64,000 bases of DNA from Tubulanus polymorphus. Taxonomy: Eukaryota; Nemertea; Palaeonemertea; Tubulaniformes; Tubulanidae. The stretch spans positions 12,405,962-12,469,961 of the forward strand of contig NC_134034.1 in NCBI RefSeq assembly GCF_964204645.1. Direction: 5' to 3'. Shown here one piece after another: positions 43,140 to 54,141 of this stretch. A program made the translations under genes and the position numbers. Within the stretch, counting starts at the first letter, position 1. Each line of letters opens with the position of its first letter. The notes under the pieces are model-generated. The model searched no databases. It was not told where the DNA came from and worked only from the letters and a program-made list of their open reading frames with translations.

Positions 43140-44000
43140 ATAAACTTTCGGACTATTATATATACGGAAAAAACGACCCAAAAAATTATGTAAACTTGAC
43201 CCCCGATCACACGACTATATCTGTACTTCGATTTCGAAAAAAGACCAAAGAAATGTATAGACAAAATTCTTCAACCTTGTAAACTTTCGGACTACATGAA
43301 AAAAAATACCAAAGAAATGTATAACTTAGACAAAATTATCTTATTGTAAACTTTCGGACTACTAGAAAAAAAAATACCAAAGAAATGTATAACTTAGACA
43401 AAATTATCTTATTGTAAACTTTCGGACTACATAAAAAAAAAATACCAAAGAAATGTATAACTTAGACAAAATTATCTTATTGTAAACTTTCGGACTACAT
43501 AAAAAAAAAATACCAAAGAAATGTATAACTTAGACAAAATTATCTTATTGTAAACTTTCGGACTACATGAAAAAAAATACCAAAGAAATGTATAACTTAG
43601 ACAAAATTATCTTATTGTAAACTTTCGGACTACATAAAAAAAAAATACCAAAGGAATGTATAACTTAGACGAAATTATCTTATTGTAAACTTTCGGACTA
43701 CATGAAAAAAAATACCAAAGAAATGTATAACTTAGACGAAATTATCTTATTGTAAACTTTCGGACTACATGAAAAAAAATACCAAAGAAATGTATAACTT
43801 AAACAAAATTATCTTAATGTAAACTTTCGGACTACATGAAAAAAAATACCAAAGAAATGTATAACTTAGACGAAATTATCTTATTGTAAACTTTCGGACT
43901 ACGTGAAAAAAAATACCAAAGAAATGTATAACTTAGACGAAATTATCTTATTGTAAACTTTCGGACTACATGAAAAAAAAATACCAAAGAAATGTATTAT
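43140..44000. repeat. ~67-bp tandem array in the left arm, about 11-12 copies
   Basis: The unit contains TGTAAACTTTCGGACTACAT, then A-rich AATACCAAAGAAATGTATAA, then CTTAGACAAAATTATCTTAT. Units recur near 43144, 43276, 43349, 43414, 43484, 43555, 43621, 43688, 43755, 43820, 43889 and 43957 with few differences, so amplification is recent. The right arm has only two diverged units (57955-58080). Confidence 0.92.
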
Positions 44001-44019
44001 AAAAATGTATAACTAAAGG

Positions 44020-45020
44020 TCAACCAACTGAGATGATCGTCTCCAATAACGAACCCAGCAATCATGAAAGGTAACTTGATATATGTGGAATTATTTCGAT
44101 TTATTCTTTATGTAATGTTTTGTGATAACAGGACATCATCTTTTTATGATTGCAGCTAAGTTTCAACTATCAGAAAAAGCCCAGCTTGAGATCAACTACT
44201 CGGCCAAAATCTACAAACTGGAACGGTGCACAGAAAAGGGCATGACTGAACCCAGCAATCTTTATTGCCGGTATATATAGATTTCAGGCCTCATATGAAT
44301 ATCATTTAATAAGTGACTATCATCAAAATCTACCGGTCCACATGGCTGATCTTACTAGTCTTAAACAGTGATGAACTAGTCCTACTACTGTAATTGATTA
44401 TTGGGGTTTAAATTGGGCAATTGACGTCAATGAATTTTACTTTGTGAAAAACATTGTTGCTCGTTATTTGAAATGACATGTAAATTATGATAGATATATC
44501 TGTCTGAAATGTTTTGCTTTCTTCACTTTGTTTCAGCCAAACTACATCTCGGAAATAATGGTCTGAAGAAGACACCCACAACGATTACTGATTGACCCAT
44601 TTCCTGATGAAAACTGCAGAAGCCCAGGTGATAAGTTGAGGAGCCAGTGACGGATTAATCACTCGACGTTTGATTTCTATAAAACATTTTATCAAGAGCA
44701 GCAAAGACAATAGTGAATCTTATAAACACTGATTCGAGCAGCAAAACTAATGGATTATTTCATAAACACTGATTCAGGATAAACAATGTTTTAAAAGCAG
44801 CAAAGACAATAGTGCATCTTATTAGGAGCAGCATAGATAATAGTGCATGTTATAAACACTGAGATCCAGGAGCGGCGAAGACAATAGCAGAATTCTGTAG
44901 TAAAGTATTGATTTTTTACTTATCACCTTTTTGAAACCAGTCTGATCGATAATATAGTGTTTTCGAGGAAACTATTTTATAATGTTTTATCCAATGTGAG
45001 AGTCTATTAATAAAAGCTAA
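44020..45020 (+). pseudogene. Left-arm 3' exons of the inverted gene pair
   Basis: Three exon-like blocks with splice signals: one ending at 44070 (CATGAAAG|gtaact), 44156-44270 (TTGCAG| to GCCG|gtatat) and one starting at 44537 (TTTCAG|CC). Joined in phase, the middle exon reads AKFQLSEKAQLEINYSAKIY followed by KLERCTEKGMTEP. The same frame is recognisable in right-arm exons (LEINNSFEICRLEN). An upstream in-frame TGA in the first block and a stop soon after 44537 mean that no long protein is encoded. AATAAA near 45009 may be a poly(A) signal. Confidence 0.45.
44690..44900. repeat. ~58-bp tandem repeat, left arm
   Basis: GAGCAGCAAAGACAATAGTG, then CATCTTATAAACACTGATTC recur about four or five times. 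The right arm carries the reverse complement in about three copies (53808-53945, GCTGCTCCTGAANNA with CATTGTCT). Confidence 0.8.
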
Positions 45021-47041
45021 GCTCCATTAATTCAAGATATTGGTCTTCGATCCGTGGTTGATAGATAAGTCAAGTTAGGTTAGTCACTAGGGGTAAATGT
45101 CGGAGTCGAGCGCCTAGTTTGGACTCGTAGGTCTGTTCGAGTTAACGCCTAAACTGAGATATAGTTTCAACTTGATATTGATAACTTACCATAGTTAAAC
45201 ATAGTCAACTGGCTATTTGTCGGTATAGATATCACGTAGTTAGGAAACATAGGACATAGCGTTAGACCAGTGTTGATGTACAAATATTAAGTATTTGCTG
45301 AATTGTAGATGTACTAATTTGATGGCATTGATATTTTCGGACGGCCCATGTAACCAATTTGACAAATGAATCGTAGATGTCGATTTTCACATCGACCTGT
45401 AAGCCTCCATCAAACTGTTTGATGATCATAGCTACGTATTTGAAAACAAAAGCTTTATCTGAAAGGAGACCATTATTTACATTTGAGAGGTTAAGCTAGG
45501 ATTAACAAGACATAAAGTTATAGCTAGGACTAATTTTGAACGTTTTAACATCGTTTATAGCTGTTTGAACTTCTTTTATTGTAATGGGTAAATCCATATC
45601 ACGAGATGGCTCTCGTGAATAATCACTTAACTTCAAATTGGGTGTATAATGATTATTAAGGAGTGGCAGTGAATCGGTAGCGCTTTTTTAAATGGGCCCA
45701 GAACTTTACAGTGAAAAAATGCCTGCAGTTGTAAATAGAGGAGTTTAAATGATACATAGTACAAAATACAAGTACATAAATTAATAACAAAATAAATCAA
45801 AAAACCAATAAATAATCGATAGTTAATAATACAAAATAGAAGCACATAAATAAATAGATAATATTAAAAAATAGATTAAAAGTAATAAACAGCAATACAA
45901 ACAAACAACAAATTAATGTTCTATTTACATGAAAAGGCATTTTTTTAAATATTCATCAACAAGGTTCTTCATTTATCGAACAACCTTCCCTAAGTATAGC
46001 GAAAACCCGAGATCTTTTCTGTTGTTATTCAAAGCATTCTATCGGACTCAGTTATTGTAATGAACAAAACAAATAACCATAAACCTTAACTAAATCGAAC
46101 ACACTTAAAGAAAATAACTGATATGATAGAATGCTTTGAATAACTGTGAAGAAAGATCGACCCGTCCTTTCAACTAGCCGCGCTCAATCACTGCTGTGAC
46201 TGTTGATCGTTATACTGGGATAGACTTACTATTTAAAATCTGGTACATACATTTTACTTTTTAGAAAGAATGTAAAACAGCTCTAAACTTAAGTAATTGA
46301 TGTTATTGATTAGTTACCGATTGTATGATTATGTTGATGTTTTCGAAGCTGACAGAAAAGAACATCAGAATACTTAGTATTTAATGCCAAGGTGCTTGGA
46401 CATCTTTAAGACAGGCAAAGTGGGCAAAATTCTAGTTTTCTAGTGAAAGTAATGATTAGTTGATACTGAGATTTCCAAAGTGAATCTGTATGTTCCATCT
46501 CTAGTTTTAATGCTTTTATGTTGGAGACTGTTATTGTAACACAGTTTGCATGTTTGGAAATTAGGAGCTTGCATGGTGATTCCTCGATTAGATTATTATT
46601 ATTGTGTGAATAAAACGATGTACATTTTCATCATTCGCGCTGAAACTTTTAAGTTGTTCAGTTTTATAGCAACAATTCCACTGTGGTGCTTTTTAGTGGT
46701 TCATAAAATACTGATTTAGTTAAGGGCTTGTCGAAAATAGCAGGAGCATAGAATATAAGGAGCAGTTGCTTGATAGGCTAACTTGAGGATGCAGTGCTAA
46801 TTGGTCAATTGTCCTAGCTTTGTTTTGATTATCGGTTTAACCACGTCTGCGTGGGGCCTGTTATATCTGGACTCGAAGAATTTATGATTTTTATATTGAG
46901 TTGTATTTATATCTACTATCCAAGTTGAATAATACAATTAAGAAGTTACCGAATACCTAGCTTCGCCAATCAAACCACATTTATATGAAAATACTTGATT
47001 TATCTTAAATTATCAAGAAAAAAAACCTTTATGATAGTTTG

Positions 47042-47296
47042 CAGGGTTTGATCTAAGGAATAAATGCCACTTGACATTGGGGCAAGCATATGTAATATCA
47101 CTTGCCCCCTCAAAAGTCAACTTGCCCTACATGAGCAGTCCAATTGTGACACAATCATCCCTTGCATCGAGTGGGTTAAAAGCTTTGAAACATAGAATTA
47201 TACAAGCCCGGTGGACGAGTGATTATGATAATCTGCATGCCCTAATGAAAATAAACTTGTCCCGGGCAATTGGACAAGTGCTTAGATCGGACCCTG
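47042..47296. mobile_element. MITE-like element, family A, in the left arm
   Basis: It begins CAGGGTTTGATCTAAGGAAT and ends GTGCTTAGATCGGACCCTG. It has no counterpart at the mirrored right-arm position near 51.1 kb, so it inserted after the inverted duplication or was lost from the other arm. Confidence 0.75.
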
Positions 47297-47965
47297 CTTT
47301 GTTACGCTCAAACGTAACATTTGTAATAAGCTAGTTGATAATGTTTGAAGAAATCTCTTAAAGACGAGGAAAATTTGGCAATGTTTGTAGATTTCTTGTA
47401 ATAATTAAGATTAATTAGTTAACCTTAGGCTTCCCAGAGTGAGTGAATTTGTAGGTTTAATGTTTTTATTTTGAACTGTTTTTAAATAACTCATTTAGCA
47501 GGTATAATTGTTGTAATAAAACAACATACATGTTCGTCATTCATGTAAAAAATTTTCAATTGTTTAGTTATGTGTATTGCAAATATATGTATTTATTTCG
47601 CTGTGGTGCTTATCAATGGTTCATAAAATACTATTTTCATCAAGGCCCTTATGGATCAAAGTTTACAATTCTTTGTGTATTTTTGTCATTTTCCTATTGA
47701 TGCAAATTTTATAAATCAGCTGCAGTGGAAATGTATCGTAGATAAAGACTTCTAAATACCTTACATGTAACTTTGTTTTAAGTTAGTACAATTTCATACA
47801 TAGTAATAGAAATAAAATTACTATTAAAATTTGAGAAAATAAGCTAAAAGTTAATAATATGATATGTGAAAATAAAATGATGTTAGAATGTAAATCAGAT
47901 TGATTACTTAATCCTACGCTTTCTAGAGTATTTGGCCAGGTTTATCTCTGGTTTTAGTGCGGGGA

Positions 47966-48082
47966 GCCATGGACTCACGGTTTAAGAGTCCATGGTTGTG
48001 GGCCATAGACGTTTCTGTTTTAGAGTCTATGGTTGGACCATGGGCGTATAAACTCTCGTTTATAGTTTATACGCCTATGGTG
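47966..48082. repeat. Row of three CCATRG-capped hairpins, left arm
   Basis: Hairpin 1: CCATGGACTC...GAGTCCATGG. Hairpin 2: CCATAGAC...GTCTATGG. Hairpin 3: CCATGGGCGTATAAAC...GTTTATACGCCTATGG. All are separated by only a few bases, at about 47968-47996, 48003-48032 and 48038-48080. The mirrored right arm has the same three in the same order (50208-50340). Confidence 0.85.
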
Positions 48083-48719
48083 AATGGACTAGTTGTTTTT
48101 GAAAGTCCGTGTTAGAGGAGCTTACGTTATAATTCCTCGAGCACAAACCTGGCATTTTGTATAATTGTTGTATGAGAATAAATATAATTGATTTTGATAT
48201 TTGTCATTCGTTTCAACAAGTGTTACTTAAACGAAGCACTACTAAAAACGAAAACTATATGCACCCGAGAAAACCGACCAGGCAGTTTACGTTTCCGGCT
48301 TAGGTGGTACAGAGCGCCTCAAGTGATGATTTCGAGTATCTTCGGACTTCTTTTTAGTCATGCATAGTTCTAATACCCCAAAGTGCATAGGTCTTCGTTT
48401 TAGTAGCGCATGGTTTTTAGTAACACCCCCATTTCACTGCCTTGCTATAAAATTAACTGCTTTTCGCGGCCGGTCCGTGAATCATTTTCACGAACCCAGG
48501 GCCACTTTCGGTTATCTGAGTTAGTCGACTATAGTCGAACTAAACGAAACCGAATGTCCATTAGGCCTAGTCGGAATTATTCCGATAAATAGTTCGAAAA
48601 TCAAGCACATTCGACCGCAAAATGTACCATGTTGATAGAGAATTTCTCAGTTTTTGGTACAGTACATTATACAATATAACGGCATTTTAAGGGTCCAGAG
48701 GGCAAGGTCCAGCGGCTCA

Positions 48720-48778
48720 AGAGGGTTAGGGTTAGAGTCTAGAGGGTTTAGGGTAAGGTGAAGGGTTAGGGTTAGGTG
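48720..48778 (+). repeat. Short interstitial telomere-like tract (TTAGGG type)
   Basis: It contains GGGTTAGGGTTAGAG, GGGTTTAGGG and AGGGTTAGGGTTAGG with spacers, all G-rich on the plus strand. TTAGGG is the common animal telomere repeat. It is degenerate and short. Confidence 0.7.
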
Positions 48779-49566
48779 TCAACTCTAGTCATCACTTATA
48801 AATACCTAATCAACATTTTTGAGATAGTTCAGTTCAGATCAGATCAGAACAGGGCCGACCTGCGAGTCGTGAGCTCCGGATACTATAACGAAAAGGCCGA
48901 CCTGCGAGTCGCGAGCTTTGACATACATCAATAAATAATATTCACGACAGGTCATCGAAAATATACTAGTTAGTATTCTCCTCGTCTGGATTCGGAGTTT
49001 AAGAGACGTTCGACAAAGGATCGCTTCCGATAGTAGAGCACACCTCTTAAATAGTCTCTCTAAAACATACGCACGGTATCAACTGGTCGACCGGCACGAA
49101 AGGACACCTTTCTGGTGTCTACGGGGGGTTTGGGAGTCCTCCCGCAGAAAATTTTGAAAAATTTAAAGGGCTGAGATGACATTTCCTGGGTTTTGGAAGA
49201 GAAAAATCCTGTTTTAATATGGGTACTTTTTTCCAAGGAATCAGCTAAGTCAAATCCATCCATGAAATAAATAAAATGTTGTTAGAGGAAAAATGTTGAC
49301 TACCGCATTAGCGGCAAGTGCGGTAGGCTAAATTCGCCACTGAACCGTTTTTTGTTTGTGGAACGACGGCTAGCTACTAGACTATCACGGACGTAAAGTA
49401 GTTTATACGTCCATATGAGTTTATCAAATGTTCCACTGCCGGGTTGAATACGCGCCTCTGTACCCAGCTCTCAACGATATCGAATTCCAGAGTCCCACGT
49501 CTTTGCGGTCCGAGATCCGACGCGAGTGGATTGACTGCATGATCGAATAATAAAACCCCGGCAATA

Positions 49567-49840
49567 GACAGATTTTAATTCATAAAAATTCTTATTCAAT
49601 TGAGTGGAGACATATTAGGCTTTTTAGATTACTTGCAGCAGCGTGGATCCTCTGGAAATTCTGCCAACAACTTCAATACGCTTACACTCATAATTTGAAA
49701 AAACCCAAATTTCTTTAATTTTGATGCTGGATTAAACGGTACATCATCATGTAAATCCAGGAGTCCATATTAAGAATTTCGTTTCTTGTTTTCGGTCTTA
49801 AAATGATAGTATCTGTTTTTTTCCAAAGTATTTTAAAGCC
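49567..49840 (+). repeat. ~270-bp flank repeat, loop copy
   Basis: It matches 62918-63190 almost base for base over its full length (AGACAGATTTTAATTCATAA at the start; AATGATAGTATCT near the end). It also matches 37505-37640 in inverted orientation. Confidence 0.9.
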
Positions 49841-50207
49841 TGTTTGGTCAACGGATGGCTATAGTGACAATCAAAAAGATTGCTGATTTCACAATACTCT
49901 TCGGCAGCTAAACACTTGCTTCTAACCGGTCAACTAAGTGTCAGTGTGTCTGCATCATCATGTTTTCCGCACATCCTCGTCTCCGGACAATGTTGGTGGA
50001 AATATTGGGTTGAAAAAAGAGGTGGATTGCAAAAAAACCACTGACTGGTCAACTAACGAAGTTCAGAATAGCTAATTAACTAAACAAATAAAATAAAGAA
50101 TTTCAAACAAACATATATATTATCATACAACAATTATACGAAATGCCAGGTATGTGCTCGAGGAATTATAACGTAAGTTCCTCAAACACGTGGACTGTAT
50201 TTCAAAA

Positions 50208-50340
50208 ACAGTCCAACCATGGACGCATAAACTATAAACTAGAGTTTATGCAACCATGGTCCAACCATAGACTCTAAAACGAAAAAGGTCTATGGGCCAC
50301 AACCATGGGCTCTAAACTGTTAGAGTCCATGGCTCCCCGC
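50208..50340. repeat. Row of three CCATRG-capped hairpins, right arm
   Basis: The hairpins are CCATGGACGCATAAAC...GTTTATGCAACCATGG, CCATAGAC...GTCTATGG and CCATGGGCTC...GAGTCCATGG, the mirror of the left-arm row. In hairpin 3 the stem pair that is T-A on the left (GTATAAAC/GTTTATAC) is C-G on the right (GCATAAAC/GTTTATGC). Confidence 0.85.
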
Positions 50341-50425
50341 ACTAAAACCAGAGGTAAACCTGGCCAATTACCCTGGAAAGCGTAAGATTTAATGTTGAAT
50401 CAATCTGATTTATATTTTTACTCTT

Positions 50426-50610
50426 AAAAGTTGACCCGGCCAGCCGCCTATCTACCTTGTAGGTATTACTTTTATAATCATGATCAAGCTAACCATAACA
50501 GATTCGGCAGTTATAGAGATTAACTGATTACAAATATCATTGTTACTTACAAAATGACAGCTGGCTGATCAGGAAAAACAAGGTATCATTTTTAGCCTTA
50601 TAATGAGCTA
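50426..50610. repeat. Dispersed repeat shared with WRN intron 6
   Basis: AAAGTTGACCCGGCC, GCCGCCTATCTACC, AAGCTAAC(C/A)ATAACA and CAAGGTATCATTTTTAGCC match 17223-17405 in the same orientation. Identity of the family is unknown. Confidence 0.6.
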
Positions 50611-53600
50611 TCCAAAAAATAAGATTACCGCACTAGCCTTTAACATCACAATTGCTACTGCAAGGTTTTTATTCACCAAAAACATTTCGATTACAACTGA
50701 TTCAGAAAATTTGAATCAATAGGATAATAATAAAATAACACAAAAGAATTGTAAACTTTGATCCATAGAACACCGACAATTGGGACCAGTCTGAATGTCT
50801 AAGACTATTAATTTGACAATTCATGAAGTCACCAGGCATAAGTGACATTTGGCTATTTCATGAAATATGAATCATTTTACCATATCAACTCTTCAAATGA
50901 CAATGTAAGAGATATTTAGGATACTCTGTTTATGTATCATCAATCATCAAAGAACCACATAACATATCTCCAACATTTAAACATTAAAACTCCATAAATC
51001 CACAAATTCGCTCTCTCAAATAATCAATCTCTAATTTCATTTCATTAAACATTATTCTTAAAAGAAAACTGAAATTTCGCAAACTTTGCTTGGTATTTTA
51101 GGAATTGTAAGTTACTCGTTAACACATGAGTGAACTGTATTCGAAAAACAGTTCAACATAAAAGCATTAAAACTATTAATACCTACAGATTCAAACTGGA
51201 AAGAGATTAACTAATCAATCTTAATTTTTTTCATGTCCATTAACATTATTTTACAAGATAACTAGAGTTTTAAGTAAGACAGCTAGAGTTTTGCCAACCT
51301 TGCCTGAGGTTTTCAAACATTATCAACGTTATTTTCTCAACATCGTTATGTTTAATGCAAAGTATTTTGAAGGTGTTTTTAATTAAGATATATTGAGTAT
51401 CATCGTATAGATATTTCATCTATCCATATATCTAGGTAAATTACAAATAACTGATCACTGATGAGATATCTACAATTAAACTGAATTCGATAACTTTTTC
51501 GAGATCGGAAATGCATCATGCGAAGATTTGAATCAGGCCCCATATATTGTAAAACTGACAATATAGCTTTCAAAACATAGCTAGGACAATTTACTAATCA
51601 ACACTGTTCATATTTCCTCATTTATAGAAAAGAATGCTCCTCTATCTTCGATAGGACCTCAGTTTGATGGTTGCTATAAATCTAACTAAACAGTCGAAAA
51701 ATTCTAAGATGAATAATGAACACGTATGTGTCGTTTTATTCTCATGACAAAACCTTGCTAAATGACGGGTATTTACATACTCGCGGAATTATCATGTAAG
51801 TTCCTCGTTAACAAATGGACTGTATTTTAATAGTTCGACATAAAAGCATTTAAACCAGAGACAAAACCTACAAAGTCCCTCTTCCGCTGCCCCTCGTCTT
51901 AACTTATGATTTTCAAACATTATCAGTTCGCTCATTTAATACATTTAATACAAAGTTATTTGAAAACATGACAATAATTTTACTATCGATAACTTAATCA
52001 CGTTTAAAGCTGTTTAACATTCTTTCTAAAAAAGAGTAAAATGTAAAATCTCCCAGATATTATCCCTAAAACGATCAACAGTAACAGCAGTGACAGGGTG
52101 TGCTATAGGTAAAAGGGCGGGTGATCTTTCATCAGTTATTTGAAGCATTCTATCAAATCAGTTATTTTTTCAGTGTATTCGATTTAGTTAAGGTTTATGG
52201 TTATTTGTTTTGTTTATTACTAACTGATCCGATAGAACGCTTAAAACAACAACAGAAATGATCATAAGAGGTTGGGAAACTCTAGAGAAGGTTGTTCCAT
52301 GTGAAGAACAACCTTTAATGATTAGATTAAGTTAATCAAAAGAAAATTCCTGATGATGATTATAATTATAGAAGTTAACTAATTGTTTGTTCGTTTTTGT
52401 TTATTTTTTTTATTACTTATGATTTTATTTGTTTTTTTTAAATATTTATTTTATTTTGTTATGTATTTTTTATTCATTGTTTTTTTTATTTATTTACTTC
52501 TTTAATTATGTATTTTGTATTTTGTACTATTTTTTACTATTTACATCATCAGGAATTTCTTACCGGTGGAAATATGGGCTCACTTTAAAAAAGTGCTACA
52601 AATTCACTGCTGCTCCTAAATAATCATTTATCATTAAAAACCCCCGATTTAGAGTTAAGCGATCATTGAAAGCAACTCAACCTTATGTTATGGATGATGA
52701 TGAAAGAAGTTAAAACAGCTATAAACGGAATTAAAACGATCAAAATTATTGCTGGCCATTATCATTTATTCCTTTATATCACATTACTCCTAGCTATACC
52801 TCTCTTATACCTCTGTGGATACAATGTACTAAGATACAAGTTTTCATATACCTAGCTATGATCATCTACATGGAAGCTCAATGCTAAAACTCTACGTGAA
52901 AATCGAGCTATTCTACTCATTAGTCAAATCACTTTTATGGGCATTGGAAAAAAATTATGGCATCAACAAATACAACACTTTGGTATATAAACTTAGTATT
53001 TGTACACAGAACACTGCCAAACATTATAGTCTATGTTTTTCTTAACTACGTGATGATATTCAAGGGCGTAGCCAGTCTATACTGAAGGCCCACTTTTTGG
53101 CCAAGGAATCATTTTCAAAACATCTTTATTCAAAGCCCATAAACTTGCTGGGCGAGTTTAACTAATCAGGTATCAACTTCCTTTATTGCGTTTAAAAGTT
53201 TCAACCGTTTAACCGACTACCCTCTCCCTTTTGAACATTCAGGCTATGCAAATCATTTTCACTCTCAGGAAATATATAAAATGAATCACTGTTTCTAAGA
53301 GACCCAACTATGTCATTATTACAAATCATGCAAAGCTATGTTGAACTAAGTATGAAGATTATCTGAACTATCCTGTTGATATCATATCTCAGTTTAGGTG
53401 TATTTCAACGGACCTACGTCGAACCGTGACGCTGAACGCGATCAATACCATGAATTAATGGAGCTTAGATTTCATGAGACTTCAAGAAGGAACTTTCTGT
53501 CGCATTACAAAGGACATGACACATCTGTTTACAAATCGAAAACAGTTTGCCTAATCAATATGAAAGAATTAGGATGCCATTTTATTGAAATATTCAAATA

Positions 53601-53807
53601 TGAATAGTTCCTTCTCAGGCCCAGAGCCCTAATTATCTAACTTCAATTTTCATTAATCAACATTAAAACTATTTCTTTATTTCCGCCTCTTCAAATAGAC
53701 AGTGCATTTTAAAACGCATTTTGAAACCCATGTTACACGTCAGACTGGTTTGTAAAAAGGTAATACACAAAATAAATCAATACTTTACATAATCTACTGA
53801 CGTTGCT

Positions 53808-53945
53808 GCTCCTGAACAAGTGTTTATAAGATACGCATTGTCTGTGCTGCTCCTGAATAACTGTTCACAATATATATACATTGTCTCTGCTGCTCCTGAT
53901 TAATTGTTTATATATAACACACGCATTGTCTCTGCTCCACCTGTA
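53808..53945. repeat. ~58-bp tandem repeat, right arm
   Basis: Three units of GCTGCTCCTGA..., TGTTTA, CATTGTCT, the reverse complement of the 44690-44900 array. Confidence 0.75.
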
Positions 53946-54141
53946 GAAGAAATCCGTCATTGGGCGATAAACCGCTGCTGGCTGAATTTCTCATCTGGAC
54001 TTCTAGGCCTACGCAGTTGGACTCTTCTGTGGTAGTTGATGATTTCAATTCAAGTTAGAATAATCCGTTGGCAGTTTGAATCAGTAGATTCTAGATGACG
54101 AGTTGATCTCAGGCCGAGCTTCTTCTTATAGATGTGATTTA

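Larger units (their letters stand above)
48215..50105. other. Loop of the large inverted repeat
   Basis: I see no mirror match within this 1.9 kb. It contains a telomere-like tract (48720-48778), a direct repeat of GGCCGACCTGCGAGTCG (48853 and 48886), a segment with CCGGGTTGAATACGCGCC (49437-49454) found inverted at 38097-38115, and a copy of the ~270 bp flank repeat (49567-49840). No convincing ORF. Confidence 0.6.

Noticed and set aside
43260-44000. Possible CRISPR-like array (regular repeats)
   Set aside because: The repeats are contiguous with no unique spacers, and the genome is eukaryotic.
53398-53607. 69-codon plus-strand ORF in the right arm
   Set aside because: The homologous left-arm segment is not open in the matching frame and the strand is opposite to the exon blocks. 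It is likely chance.
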